Source: Fragilariopsis cylindrus CCMP1102
Taxonomy: Eukaryota > Bacillariophyta > Bacillariophyceae > Bacillariales > Bacillariaceae
Direction: 5' to 3'
Length of the DNA stretch: 64,000 nucleotides
NCBI GenBank assembly: GCA_900095095.1
Contig: FMBT01000374.1
Coordinates: forward strand, 1-64,000
Position 1 is the stretch's first letter; each line of letters opens with the position of its first letter. The notes under the pieces were generated by a model. That model was not told where the DNA came from, did no database searches, and saw nothing but the letters and a program-made list of their open reading frames with translations. This document shows positions 42,601 through 50,462 of this stretch, one piece after another. Position numbers and translations under genes: made by a program.

Positions 42601-45600
42601 TGCACCAAGCTCTATTCCTAGTTTGGATCCTAGCTCTTCTCCTAGTTCAGTACCAAGTTCAATCCCGAGTGATGTGCCTAGTTTTTTGCCAAGTTCTGCA
42701 CCAAGTGCTGGTCCAAGTTCCATTCCAAGTCTTACACCAAGTAGTGCACCAAGCTCTATTCCTACTTTGGATCCTAGCTCTTCTCCTAGTTCAGTACCAA
42801 GTTCAATCCCGAGTGATGTGCCTAGTTTTTTGCCAAGTTCTGCACCAAGTGCTGGTCCAAGTTCCATTCCAAGTCTTACACCAAGTAGTGCACCAAGCTC
42901 TATTCCTACTTTGGATCCTAGCTCTTCTCCTAGTTCAGTACCAAGTTCAATCCCGAGTGATGTGCCTAGTTTTTTGCCAAGTTCTGCACCAAGTGCTGGT
43001 CCAAGTTCCATTCCAAGTCTTACACCAAGTAGTGCACCCAGCTCTTCTCCTAGTTTGGATCCGAGTGGCGCACCAAGTTTAGCACCTAGTTCGGAACCCA
43101 GTTCCCTTCCGAGTCTTTTGCCAAGTTCTGCACCAAGTGCTGGTCCAAGTTCCATTCCAAGTCTTACACCAAGTGGTGCACCCAGCTCTTCTCCTAGTTT
43201 GGATCCGAGTGGCGCACCAAGTTCAGCACCTAGTTCGGAACCCAGTTCCCTTCCGAGTCTTTTGCCAAGTTCTGCACCAAGTGCTAATCCGAGTTCCATT
43301 CCGAGTGCTATTCCTAGTTTGATTCCAAGTGCTGATCCTAGTTTGGAACCAAGCTCCATGCCCAGTTCCGTTCCGAGCGCTATACCAAGCTTAAGTAATG
43401 CACCCACCGCAAGTGCTGCACCTAGTTCTAATCCTACTGCAACTGATGACCCAACCGTCAGTCTTGCACCCAGTTCCTTTCCAAGTATTTCGCCGAGTGC
43501 TGCTCCTAGTTTTACCCCAAGTTTTGTCCCAAGTGGTGTTCCTAGCTTTGTTCCAAGTTTAATCCCCAGTTTGGAACCTAGTTTCTTGCCCAGTGCTGTA
43601 CCAAGTTCTCAGCCAAGTCTTTCACCAAGCACCATTCCTAGCTCTGCGCCTAGTCTCAATCCAAGTGGCGCCCCAAGTTTAAAACCGAGTTCATTGCCCA
43701 GTGCTGTTCCAAGTGGTGCGCCTAGCTCTACTCCTAGTCATGCTCCTAGTCTTGATCCTAGTGGTGCACCGAGTTCCATTCCAAGCACAATCCCAAGTCT
43801 TTTGCCCAGTTTGGAACCGAGCTCACTACCAAGTCTTCTACCCAGTTCAGATCCAAGTGCTCACCCAAGTTCTGTACCGAGCGCTATACCAAGTGCGGAG
43901 CCCAGTATGATTCCCAGCATTATTCCTAGTTCAACTCCTAGTTCAATTCCGAGTAAGGCACCAAGTAGCTTGCCCAGTTTGGAACCAAGTTTATTGCCAA
44001 GTGCTGCACCCAGTTCCATCCCAAGTCTTGATCCGAGCGCTGCCCCTAGCCTTGCTCCCAGTGAGGTTCCTAGTTCGGATCCTAGTGCGGATCCAAGCAC
44101 AGCACCGAGTGTTGATCCGAGTGCTTCTCCTAGCTCTGCTCCTAGTCTGGATCCGAGCAGCGCACCGAGTTCTGTCCCAAGTGCTGGCCCAAGTACTGCT
44201 CCTAGTTCCAGACCGAGCTTCGGGCCCAGTCTTTCACCAAGTTCTCTTCCGAGTTCTGTTCCAAGTCTTGACCCAAGTGCAGGTCCCAGTCTTTCACCAA
44301 GTTCTGCTCCTAGTCTTTCACCTAGCTCTGATCCGAGTGGTGCACCAAGTTCTTTCCCTAGTTTGGAACCCAGCTCCATTCCAAGTTCCATTCCAAGTGC
44401 CATTCCGAGTGCTAATCCAAGCGGGGAGCCGAGTAATTTTCCCAGCTCTCTTCCAAGTGGAGTTCCAAGTGGTGGTCCTAGTTCTGATCCGAGCGGTCTT
44501 CCAAGTGTAGTTCCAAGTGGTGGTCCTAGTTCTGATCCGAGCGGTCTTCCAAGTGGTGGTCCTAGTTCTGCTCCAAGCCTTGACCCCAGTTCTGCTCCAA
44601 GTCTTGACCCAAGCGCAGGTCCCAGTCTTTCACCAAGTAGCTTGCCCAGTTTGGAACCAAGTTTATTGCCAAGTGCTGCACCCAGTTCCATCCCAAGTCT
44701 TGATCCGAGCGCTGCCCCTAGCCTTGCTCCCAGTGAGGTTCCTAGTTCGGATCCTAGTGCGGATCCAAGCACAGCACCGAGTGTTGATCCGAGTGCTTCT
44801 CCTAGCTCTGCTCCTAGTCTGGATCCGAGCGGCGCACCGAGTTCTGTCCCAAGTGCTGGCCCAAGTACTGCTCCTAGTTCCAGACCGAGCTTCGGGCCCA
44901 GTCTTTCACCAAGTTCTCTTCCGAGTTCTGTTCCAAGTCTTGACCCAAGTGCAGGTCCCAGTCTTTCACCAAGTTCTGCTCCTAGTCTTTCACCTAGCTC
45001 TGATCCGAGTGGTGCACCAAGTTCTTTCCCTAGTCTGGAACCCAGCTCAATGCCTAGCTCCACTCCAAGTCTTGAACCGAGTGCTGCCCCTAGTTCTGAG
45101 CCAAGTACTGTCCCAAGTAATTCTCCCAGTTCCAGTCCTAGCTTAATGCCTAGTCTTTCACCAAGTTCTAGTCCTAGTTCCATCCCAAGTGCAGAGCCAA
45201 GTGCATCTCCAAGCGCTACTCCTAGTTCAGCTCCTAGTTCAATTCCGAGTAAAGCACCGAGTAGCTTGCCTAGTTTAGAACCAAGTTCTATGCCAAGTGC
45301 CGGACCAAGTTCTATCCCAAGTTCTACTCCGAGTGGTGCACCAAGTTCTCTCCCTAGTCTGGAACCTAGCTCAATGCCTAGCTCCACTCCAAGTCTTGAA
45401 CCGAGTGCTACCCCTAGTTCTGCGCCAAGTACTGTCCCAAGTAATTCTCCCAGTTCCAGTCCTAGCTTAATGCCTAGTCTTTCACCAAGTTCTAGTCCTA
45501 GTTCCATCCCAAGTGCAGAGCCAAGTGCATCTCCAAGCGCTACTCCTAGTTCAGCTCCTAGTTCAATTCCGAGTAAAGCACCGAGTAGCTTGCCTAGTTT

Positions 45601-46408
45601 AGAACCAAGTTCTATGCCAAGTGCCGGACCAAGTTCTATCCCAAGTTCTACTCCGAGTGGTGCACCAAGTTCTCTCCCTAGTCTGGAACCTAGCTCAATG
45701 CCTAGCTCCACTCCAAGTCTTGAACCGAGTGCTACCCCTAGTTCTGCGCCAAGTACTGTCCCAAGTAATTCTCCCAGTTCCAGTCCTAGCTTAATGCCTA
45801 GTCTTTCACCAAGTTCTAGTCCTAGTCTCGAACCTAGTTCACAGCCCAGCTTACTTCCAAGTGATGGACCCAGTTCAGAACCAAGTTCTCTGCCAAGTGG
45901 TGTCCCGACTTGGGGACCCCGGGACCCGACAGCAACAATTACAGTGACCGAAACGAACATCGACGAATCGACATCGGTATCTACAGCACAATCTCTCATA
46001 ACAGCGACCGCAACTGCTACCGCAACAGTGCCCTCTGCCTCATCAGTGAATGAAGTAGCAACAGCAACAGCGATAGGGACAGCGAATGTACGATCCGTCT
46101 CCCTAACAACGACCTCAACAGCAACATCAACAGCGACAGCAACAGCAACAGCAACCGGAAATATTGCCGGAGTAGCGCTCGCCATAGCGATCGCAACAGC
46201 CACATCAACAGCTACCGCAGAAGCGAACTCTTTAGCTTGCGCAACAGCAACCGCAACTGCGACCGCAACAGCGTACGCAAAAGTAAGCTCTGGAAACACC
46301 ACATCACAAACAGTAGGACCAGTGTGCGCATACGGATTCGTATCAGTTACAGCAACAGCTACAATGATTATCGATACCAGTCAGTTACCGGGAGGAAATA
46401 TAAATTAA
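39689..46408 (+). CDS. Giant PSxxPS-repeat protein, probable cell-wall or surface protein
   Basis: 2239 residues in one exon. Order: acidic His/Asp-rich N-terminus (1-60); a signal-anchor membrane segment (~64-84, LLLLLSVLLTFIVF); a Lys/Ser-rich region (~190-520) with SKSNKSEKKSEKDSKS-type clusters and NPTANPTNIPT words, including a direct 22-residue repeat at 40256 and 40322; and a Cys-containing folded domain (~525-645; TCLRIDDCSIPSNPYKDC, CYEVTFRITSNGGSC). Then come ~1420 residues of PSxx units (~650-2072) and an Ala/Thr-rich tail (TATATATATG) ending near PVCAYGFVSVTATATMI. Ser-rich Lys clusters resemble silaffin-type silica-associated proteins, and PSxxPS proteins are frequent at stramenopile surfaces, so a frustule or extracellular-matrix role is a reasonable inference. 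No enzymatic motif is seen. The acidic N-terminus may start at a later ATG. Confidence 0.85.
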   Translation: MRHCHDEDDRKQSRQRHDDDDDDDDDDDNVDDDDDDDDDSDDDDDHHLLQENQLRCFGVERSTSLLLLLSVLLTFIVFRSVSYVTSIPRTCINTDNIPCYSEEDARPIIIGTTDTNTDSSSSNSNSNINNDENLSITTTTEEYILFVKDSYQELLQKKVYDFTYKNKSPNMDEELELELKESKGLKATGGIVYEMTNEKSAKYNSKSNKSEGIVYEMTNEKSAKYNSKSNKSEKRPEKDSKSTNNYYYDQKSSGKGSYSKKSEKSQGKSKEEKKSKDNNNQSPISLPRFSPTRNPTANPTNIPTVKSIGSIVVETNINSKGNKSEKKSEKDLKSKSKGTNNNYYEQTRSEKDSKSEKKSKGKGGEINKGKGNGKGDEKKSKSKGTNNNSKSNKSEKSSEKDSKSTNNNYYEQKSSGKDSKSNKSEKSQKKESPNRNPTANPTNIPTSSQMTSSPSRFSSTILSLSRKSQKKNNKNNNKSNKNNKKSKKSNKSESKKSKKNRPNMRKTKRPKTKRPTNSPTPFDTLGFVDITGFAGPPVRTLPRKNLKKALMKVTKTCLRIDDCSIPSNPYKDCVVKIIIPRSTKCSNVYRSDEVIPIDVTTCYEVTFRITSNGGSCNVDGASKIVMGDIVSGLYTNDLAFVVIMSLSSGSPSSLPSLEPTLTPSAVPSSVPSLHRSVAPSVDPSTAPSDDPSALPSSTPSLEPSDVPSLAPSTDPSADPSAAPTDAPSIDLKSRIPPTSVPSVDPSKAPSADPSAFPSFVPSLDPSAVPSAVPSAIPSTEPSLSPSAVPSLEPSESPSSLPSLEPSSSPSAGPSLFPSRFPSGEPSMLPSSEPSSLPSLFPSSEPTSFPSLLPSSIPSSFPSGTPSLKPSTEPSLFPSAVPSLEPSESPSDVPSFVPSSAPSAGPSSIPSLTPSGAPSSTPSLDPSSSPSLDPSGSPSSAPSSIPSDVPSFLPSSAPSAGPSSIPSLTPSSAPSSIPSLDPSSSPSSVPSSIPSDVPSFLPSSAPSAGPSSIPSLTPSSAPSSIPTLDPSSSPSSVPSSIPSDVPSFLPSSAPSAGPSSIPSLTPSSAPSSIPTLDPSSSPSSVPSSIPSDVPSFLPSSAPSAGPSSIPSLTPSSAPSSSPSLDPSGAPSLAPSSEPSSLPSLLPSSAPSAGPSSIPSLTPSGAPSSSPSLDPSGAPSSAPSSEPSSLPSLLPSSAPSANPSSIPSAIPSLIPSADPSLEPSSMPSSVPSAIPSLSNAPTASAAPSSNPTATDDPTVSLAPSSFPSISPSAAPSFTPSFVPSGVPSFVPSLIPSLEPSFLPSAVPSSQPSLSPSTIPSSAPSLNPSGAPSLKPSSLPSAVPSGAPSSTPSHAPSLDPSGAPSSIPSTIPSLLPSLEPSSLPSLLPSSDPSAHPSSVPSAIPSAEPSMIPSIIPSSTPSSIPSKAPSSLPSLEPSLLPSAAPSSIPSLDPSAAPSLAPSEVPSSDPSADPSTAPSVDPSASPSSAPSLDPSSAPSSVPSAGPSTAPSSRPSFGPSLSPSSLPSSVPSLDPSAGPSLSPSSAPSLSPSSDPSGAPSSFPSLEPSSIPSSIPSAIPSANPSGEPSNFPSSLPSGVPSGGPSSDPSGLPSVVPSGGPSSDPSGLPSGGPSSAPSLDPSSAPSLDPSAGPSLSPSSLPSLEPSLLPSAAPSSIPSLDPSAAPSLAPSEVPSSDPSADPSTAPSVDPSASPSSAPSLDPSGAPSSVPSAGPSTAPSSRPSFGPSLSPSSLPSSVPSLDPSAGPSLSPSSAPSLSPSSDPSGAPSSFPSLEPSSMPSSTPSLEPSAAPSSEPSTVPSNSPSSSPSLMPSLSPSSSPSSIPSAEPSASPSATPSSAPSSIPSKAPSSLPSLEPSSMPSAGPSSIPSSTPSGAPSSLPSLEPSSMPSSTPSLEPSATPSSAPSTVPSNSPSSSPSLMPSLSPSSSPSSIPSAEPSASPSATPSSAPSSIPSKAPSSLPSLEPSSMPSAGPSSIPSSTPSGAPSSLPSLEPSSMPSSTPSLEPSATPSSAPSTVPSNSPSSSPSLMPSLSPSSSPSLEPSSQPSLLPSDGPSSEPSSLPSGVPTWGPRDPTATITVTETNIDESTSVSTAQSLITATATATATVPSASSVNEVATATAIGTANVRSVSLTTTSTATSTATATATATGNIAGVALAIAIATATSTATAEANSLACATATATATATAYAKVSSGNTTSQTVGPVCAYGFVSVTATATMIIDTSQLPGGNIN
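42525..43110 (+). repeat. 144-bp tandem repeat inside the PSxxPS region
   Basis: The word GTGATGTGCCTAG recurs at 42525, 42669, 42813 and 42957, exactly 144 bases apart (12 PSxx units of 12 bases). An earlier diverged copy begins at 42357 (168 bases before). The copies are nearly identical. Confidence 0.92.
43961..45050 (+). repeat. 672-bp spaced duplication inside the PSxxPS region
   Basis: The segment starting CCAAGTAGCTTGCCCAG at 43961 recurs at 44633 (offset 672 = 56 x 12). About 415 bases are almost identical between copies, with single-codon differences such as DPSSAPS versus DPSGAPS. Confidence 0.9.
45061..45830 (+). repeat. 324-bp tandem repeat inside the PSxxPS region
   Basis: CACTCCAAGTCTTGAACCGA recurs at 45061, 45385 and 45709, exactly 324 bases apart (27 x 12). 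The third copy is cut short where the tail begins. Confidence 0.92.
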
Positions 46409-47369
46409 TTATATATGTTACTACTATATTATTATTATTATTAATATTGTTATTCATTATATTAGCCTGCCCTCTTGCTCCCAACCGCCTCAGAAAAGGC
46501 TACCGAGTGAGTAGACGACCCATCACTTTATTATCCTACGTTACTACAAACTTTTTGTGCCAGTCATTACCGTATCGAACCTCAGTCTGTTTTTTTCTAT
46601 ACATCTATTATTGGCCTTGCTATTATTCGATCGTTTCTTTCCAAGAACCTTAGATATACCAGTTAGCAAACGATCCGCTTTTGTTGTATAGGATACACTC
46701 GCTGTTGCCTTTTCCTACCTGTTGATCGATGTTTCGATAGTACCCAAGAAAAACCGTAGTCAATGTACTATCACAGATATTTTTTTTTTGTCTAAGATAT
46801 TACCTGGTAGCTACAGTAGTAGTGGGTTGTTTCCTACATTAACTGTTATTTTCACTGGTTTTTTTTTGTTTACCGTAAAATGTCGCGAAATCTCGGTTTG
46901 CTTGTTCGATTGTCCTTTCTCCTTCACACTATTTTATAAAATATATAAATCACTGCTGGTTTCCGTCTACTGTAGTCTATTGATCCATTTAGAAAGCGAA
47001 GTTTTTATGCCACACAAAATTCGATACAACTTTTTGAGTCGTGGAAAATAAAATTACAACAAGACTGATTTTCTTTTTTTGATAGTGGAGGAAATACGAA
47101 AGAATCGAGATTTGAAATCCAACGGCACAAAAATATGAAATAACGTCACAAATCAAAAGAACAAACAAACAAACAAACTACCACAATACAATCACAATAC
47201 AATACAATGCCGATTGCCAGTCCAATCTAAAGTCTATCAGACTATCAGCAGTTTTTGTGCTTGTGTGTCCTTGTGCTCTGTCTACTGTTGATGTCTTTCA
47301 GAAAACGAAGAGAGGAATAGATATCTCCATTATTTTGGTTGATGCAATAATCAGGAAGGGGAAAACACG
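46409..47369. other. Intergenic, nothing recognised
   Basis: (TTA)n at 46426-46445 just behind the PSxxPS stop. AT-rich with T-runs (46782, 46858). Short frames have no recognisable content. (AAC)n/(AATAC)n words at 47160-47210 may be leader sequence of the next gene. Confidence 0.4.
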
Positions 47370-47954
47370 ATGACGATGATACCGACCACCACCACGACGA
47401 CGACGACGACGAAGAACAAGAACAAGAAGAAAAAGAGAGCGACTACTAATACTTCTACTTCTACTACTATCACCACCACTTGTACGCAGCAGCATCATCC
47501 ACTACGACGACGAATTAAAATGATAAGAATCCCTATTGTTCGTCTATTGTCGTTGATTATGGCGGTGCTTATTATTGTGTTTGCCGCATCATCATCGTTA
47601 GTATCATCACGACAATATAAAGGAGAATATCCGCCACTACCACCACCGCAGCAACGTAGGCATAGTAATAAGGATAATACTGATTATTACTATGATAATA
47701 GAAAGCAAGCATCAAATAATACCTCAGGCAGGAAATCAAAATATCATGACAGAGAACCAGGTCATTCATCATCTCTTGTTTATAGGGAGGGAAGATACTA
47801 TGATCGTGAAACAGGTTTACCAGATCATTATTATTCTAGACCAGAATATGAAGAAATTGGTGATGATTATGGTAATGATGAAGGTGACGATGATGAGTAT
47901 GGCGACGACGATGATGAATATTATGAACAATACAATAATAAAGATGAACTATGA
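47370..47954 (+). CDS. Small ER-lumen type protein with C-terminal KDEL, unknown function
   Basis: 194 residues from the ATG at 47370. A start at the ATG at 47520 (residue 51) would give a canonical signal peptide at once (MIRIPIVRLLSLIMAVLIIV, cleavage near SSLVSS) and may be the real one, because residues 1-50 are Thr/Lys/Asn low complexity. The mature part is Tyr/Asp/Arg-rich (DNTDYYYDNRKQ; REGRYYDRETGLPDHYYSRP), followed by an acidic Asp/Tyr tail. It ends exactly in NNKDEL, the classic ER-retrieval signal. A signal peptide plus KDEL predicts a soluble ER resident. The acidic tail recalls low-affinity calcium-binding tails of ER proteins, but no known fold is seen. Confidence 0.68.
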   Translation: MTMIPTTTTTTTTTKNKNKKKKRATTNTSTSTTITTTCTQQHHPLRRRIKMIRIPIVRLLSLIMAVLIIVFAASSSLVSSRQYKGEYPPLPPPQQRRHSNKDNTDYYYDNRKQASNNTSGRKSKYHDREPGHSSSLVYREGRYYDRETGLPDHYYSRPEYEEIGDDYGNDEGDDDEYGDDDDEYYEQYNNKDEL

Positions 47955-47995
47955 CGCAAAAAGAAAGACAACATGCAAAGATTTAATGTTGAATA

Positions 47996-48012
47996 CCCCC
48001 CCCCCCCCCCCC
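47996..48012. repeat. C17 homopolymer
   Basis: Seventeen C in a row, followed by TCCCTCCG, about 40 bases after the stop of the KDEL gene; likely length-variable and error-prone in reads. Confidence 0.9.
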
Positions 48013-48096
48013 TCCCTCCGCCCTAAAACCCAAAAAGTGGCAAAACCAAACAAAATCCAAAATCAAATAATATAGTATATTAAAAAGAGTTTGCTA

Positions 48097-49101
48097 CTAA
48101 GTTGCAGTGTTAGTAGTAGTAGTAGTAGTACGGATAGTACATCGTATCAATACTGTCTCTTCTTTCATTCTTTTTGTATGATCTTTTCCATCTAATGTTC
48201 TTCCACTTCCATCTCCACTTCCACTTCCATCATTATTATTAGTAGTTGTGACACAAGGAAGTGGTAAATCAATTTCTTCAATCTCAATTTCTGTTATTAC
48301 TCCCTTATTATTATGATCGTCGTTGTCGTCATCGTCGTCGCCGTTGAATAATTTAAACAATGTCTTTTTAAATCGTTCTCTTGCACCAATAGTACGTTCA
48401 ATTTTAGGATCAGTAACAAGAATTGTACTAGTAATAGCAGTAGCAGTACCATTCTTATTATTATTTGATGTGGTGGTAGTACTAGTAGTAGTAGTAGTAG
48501 TATTCAATGACACTAATAATCGTTTACATACATTTGCAAATGCATCCACTGTCTCCATATCATACAAGACATCACTGGCTAAGATAATATCCGCGGTATG
48601 ATCTAATTCCGCAGTATTTTGTGTATCACACCAATCCAATATCACACCTTGAAAGACATTAGTTGATATTTCATTACAGGCGGCAGAGGACAATGCACAA
48701 TGCAAGGCAAATTGTTCACGATCCGAAACAATCACATTTTTCGCACCAATAGATGCTGCTAGTAAACCACATACACTTAATCCTGATCCTAATTCGATAA
48801 CATTTTTATTTTGAACTAAAGTTGGATGTAATAATAAATAATGACATAATGATACAGCGGTTGGCCACACCACACCCCAACTGGGATCCGCATCCTTTTC
48901 ATTCCGTACATCGATATACCAATCATACAATTCATCCACATTGGGTGGTTTAATAATTTCAGTTAATAACGATACATCTGTTGTTGTTGTTGCTGTTGCT
49001 GTTGCTGTTGTAATTGTACAAGGTACAGATACCATTGGAGGTAACACTAATGTTCCCGTTGTAAGTGTTGTAGAATCATCTACGTGTAAAATGAAGGAAG
49101 G

Positions 49102-49153
<52 letters not shown>

Positions 49154-49497
49154 GACATTGATAACGACATTGACGAGAACGAGAACAAATCTCCTGATAT
49201 TCTTCTCGCAGTTTTTATTTTCCTTGTTGATTGTGATGAGTAGAATGATGATCGTGATGATGACAATGACGATGACGATGATTGTGAAGATGGAAATGCA
49301 GCTACTTGTACAGGCACTTCTTGCCGCTCAACAAAAACAAAGACAACAGCCATCATTATCATCATCGTGCGCATTCTTGCCATCATCTTCAATGAAGAGA
49401 CGACGTCCACGGCATGAAGAAGTCGTCGTCTTTGATGCTGACGTTGTCGTTGTAGTGGTGGTCGTCGTCGCCGAGGACGAGAATCAGAATAAGCCAT
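48097..49497 (-). CDS. METTL21-like (Methyltransf_16) lysine methyltransferase
   Basis: 466 residues from the first in-frame ATG at 49497; upstream codons to 49548 lack an ATG. The catalytic core (~175-330) has the family features in order: SWGVVWPTAVSLCHYLL, motif I VIELGSGLSVCGLLAA (~233), motif II NVIVSDRE, ILDWCD, and the post-II motif ADIILASDVLYD. Such seven-beta-strand enzymes use S-adenosylmethionine to methylate protein lysines (eEF1A, eEF2, Hsp70, VCP and others); the substrate cannot be told. The N-terminal extension is unusual: Arg-rich, then a hydrophobic run (MMIMMAVVFVFV) and VAAFPSSQ, which resembles a diatom signal-plus-transit presequence if translation starts at the later MMARMRT. 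A perfect CAA-encoded poly-Gln (~115-132) separates it from the core. The plastid assignment is tentative. Confidence 0.82.
49100..49153 (-). repeat. Uninterrupted (CAA)n poly-glutamine tract
   Basis: About 17 perfect CAA codons without CAG interruption inside the methyltransferase gene. Confidence 0.92.
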
Positions 49498-50462
49498 TGG
49501 TAATTGTTCGGGATCGGGGGGGGGGGGGGACGGTCCGTCTTGTCTCAAGCTAGTAGAATTATAATAAACCTACTGTACTGTACCGTAGCTTAATTTTGTA
49601 GTGTGGCTGTCACCATCATGGTCGAGGATGGATGGATTGTTTCATTTTTTTTTTCTTTCTTTTTTCTCGTTCTTTCACAAGTTGAGGGGGAGAACCCTCA
49701 CAACTATTTGAAAATCAAGTAACCTTAAAACGACGCGCCCCCTTTGAGCCATTTTATTATTATTTTCATCGCGCATGATAAAGAACTTGTTCTCTCTCAA
49801 AGTTCGAGAACATCAAACACAGAATCTTTTGATTTGTAAAAACTTCAAAGAAGAATCTACGCACGGTACAGTAATCAATTTAGCGGAAGGGCCTAATGTT
49901 TGATTTTTCAAATTTTCATGTATATAGTTATTCTTATTTAGATTTTGAAATAATAAAAACTTACTAAGTAATAATAAAAAAATTACTAAGTAATTTTAAA
50001 TTTATAAGCCTTTTTGAATATGCATCCATGTGCATCCTCGATAGTCATTGCTGTTCCCGCCGTGTGAATGAAACTAATACATCATTATTTCATCATTTGT
50101 CTAGATGTCCATCAATAAGACAAGAAGGAATGTACATGCTTTACGACTTCAAAGCACAAAAGCGCCCTTTTTTGTTGAAGCATATATTATCATTGGTGTT
50201 GTTGTGTCAGTAGTATCATCAAAAGAGAGGGAAGAGTCAATCACACAATTAATCTATCTAGACAGAGCGAAACGAGAAGATCGAAGAATAAGACACATGC
50301 ATTGCACAAACATACATACTAGCACAACGCAAAACACAACGCGACATACATTACGTAGTCAAAGAGTATAGTAACACAAACACCTGCTTGCCGTACCTTT
50401 TGAAGTACAGTAGTATCAAAATCCGAGAAACCGCAAGCAATTTGAAAAACAAACCATTAACA
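49498..50462. other. Divergent intergenic region
   Basis: Shared by the methyltransferase (-) and Gln-rich (+) genes. Contains G14 (49516-49529), TACTGTACTGTACCGTA at about 49567, T/C runs (49640-49670) and GTACAGTAG at about 50404. No gene is supported. Confidence 0.45.

Noticed and set aside
41707-46302. Long minus-strand frames (566 and 813 codons) rich in LGxxLG, and plus-strand frames rich in QVLHQV
   Set aside because: They are exact shadows of the PSxxPS repeat codons in other frames and change content wherever the repeat changes; no start context or independent fold.
49498-49548. Methyltransferase start upstream of 49497
   Set aside because: The upstream open codons have no ATG and run through a G14 tract; 49497 is the first ATG.
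50388-50462. Longer N-terminus for the Gln-rich protein
   Set aside because: The extra codons lack an ATG; the ATG at 50463 has a good context.
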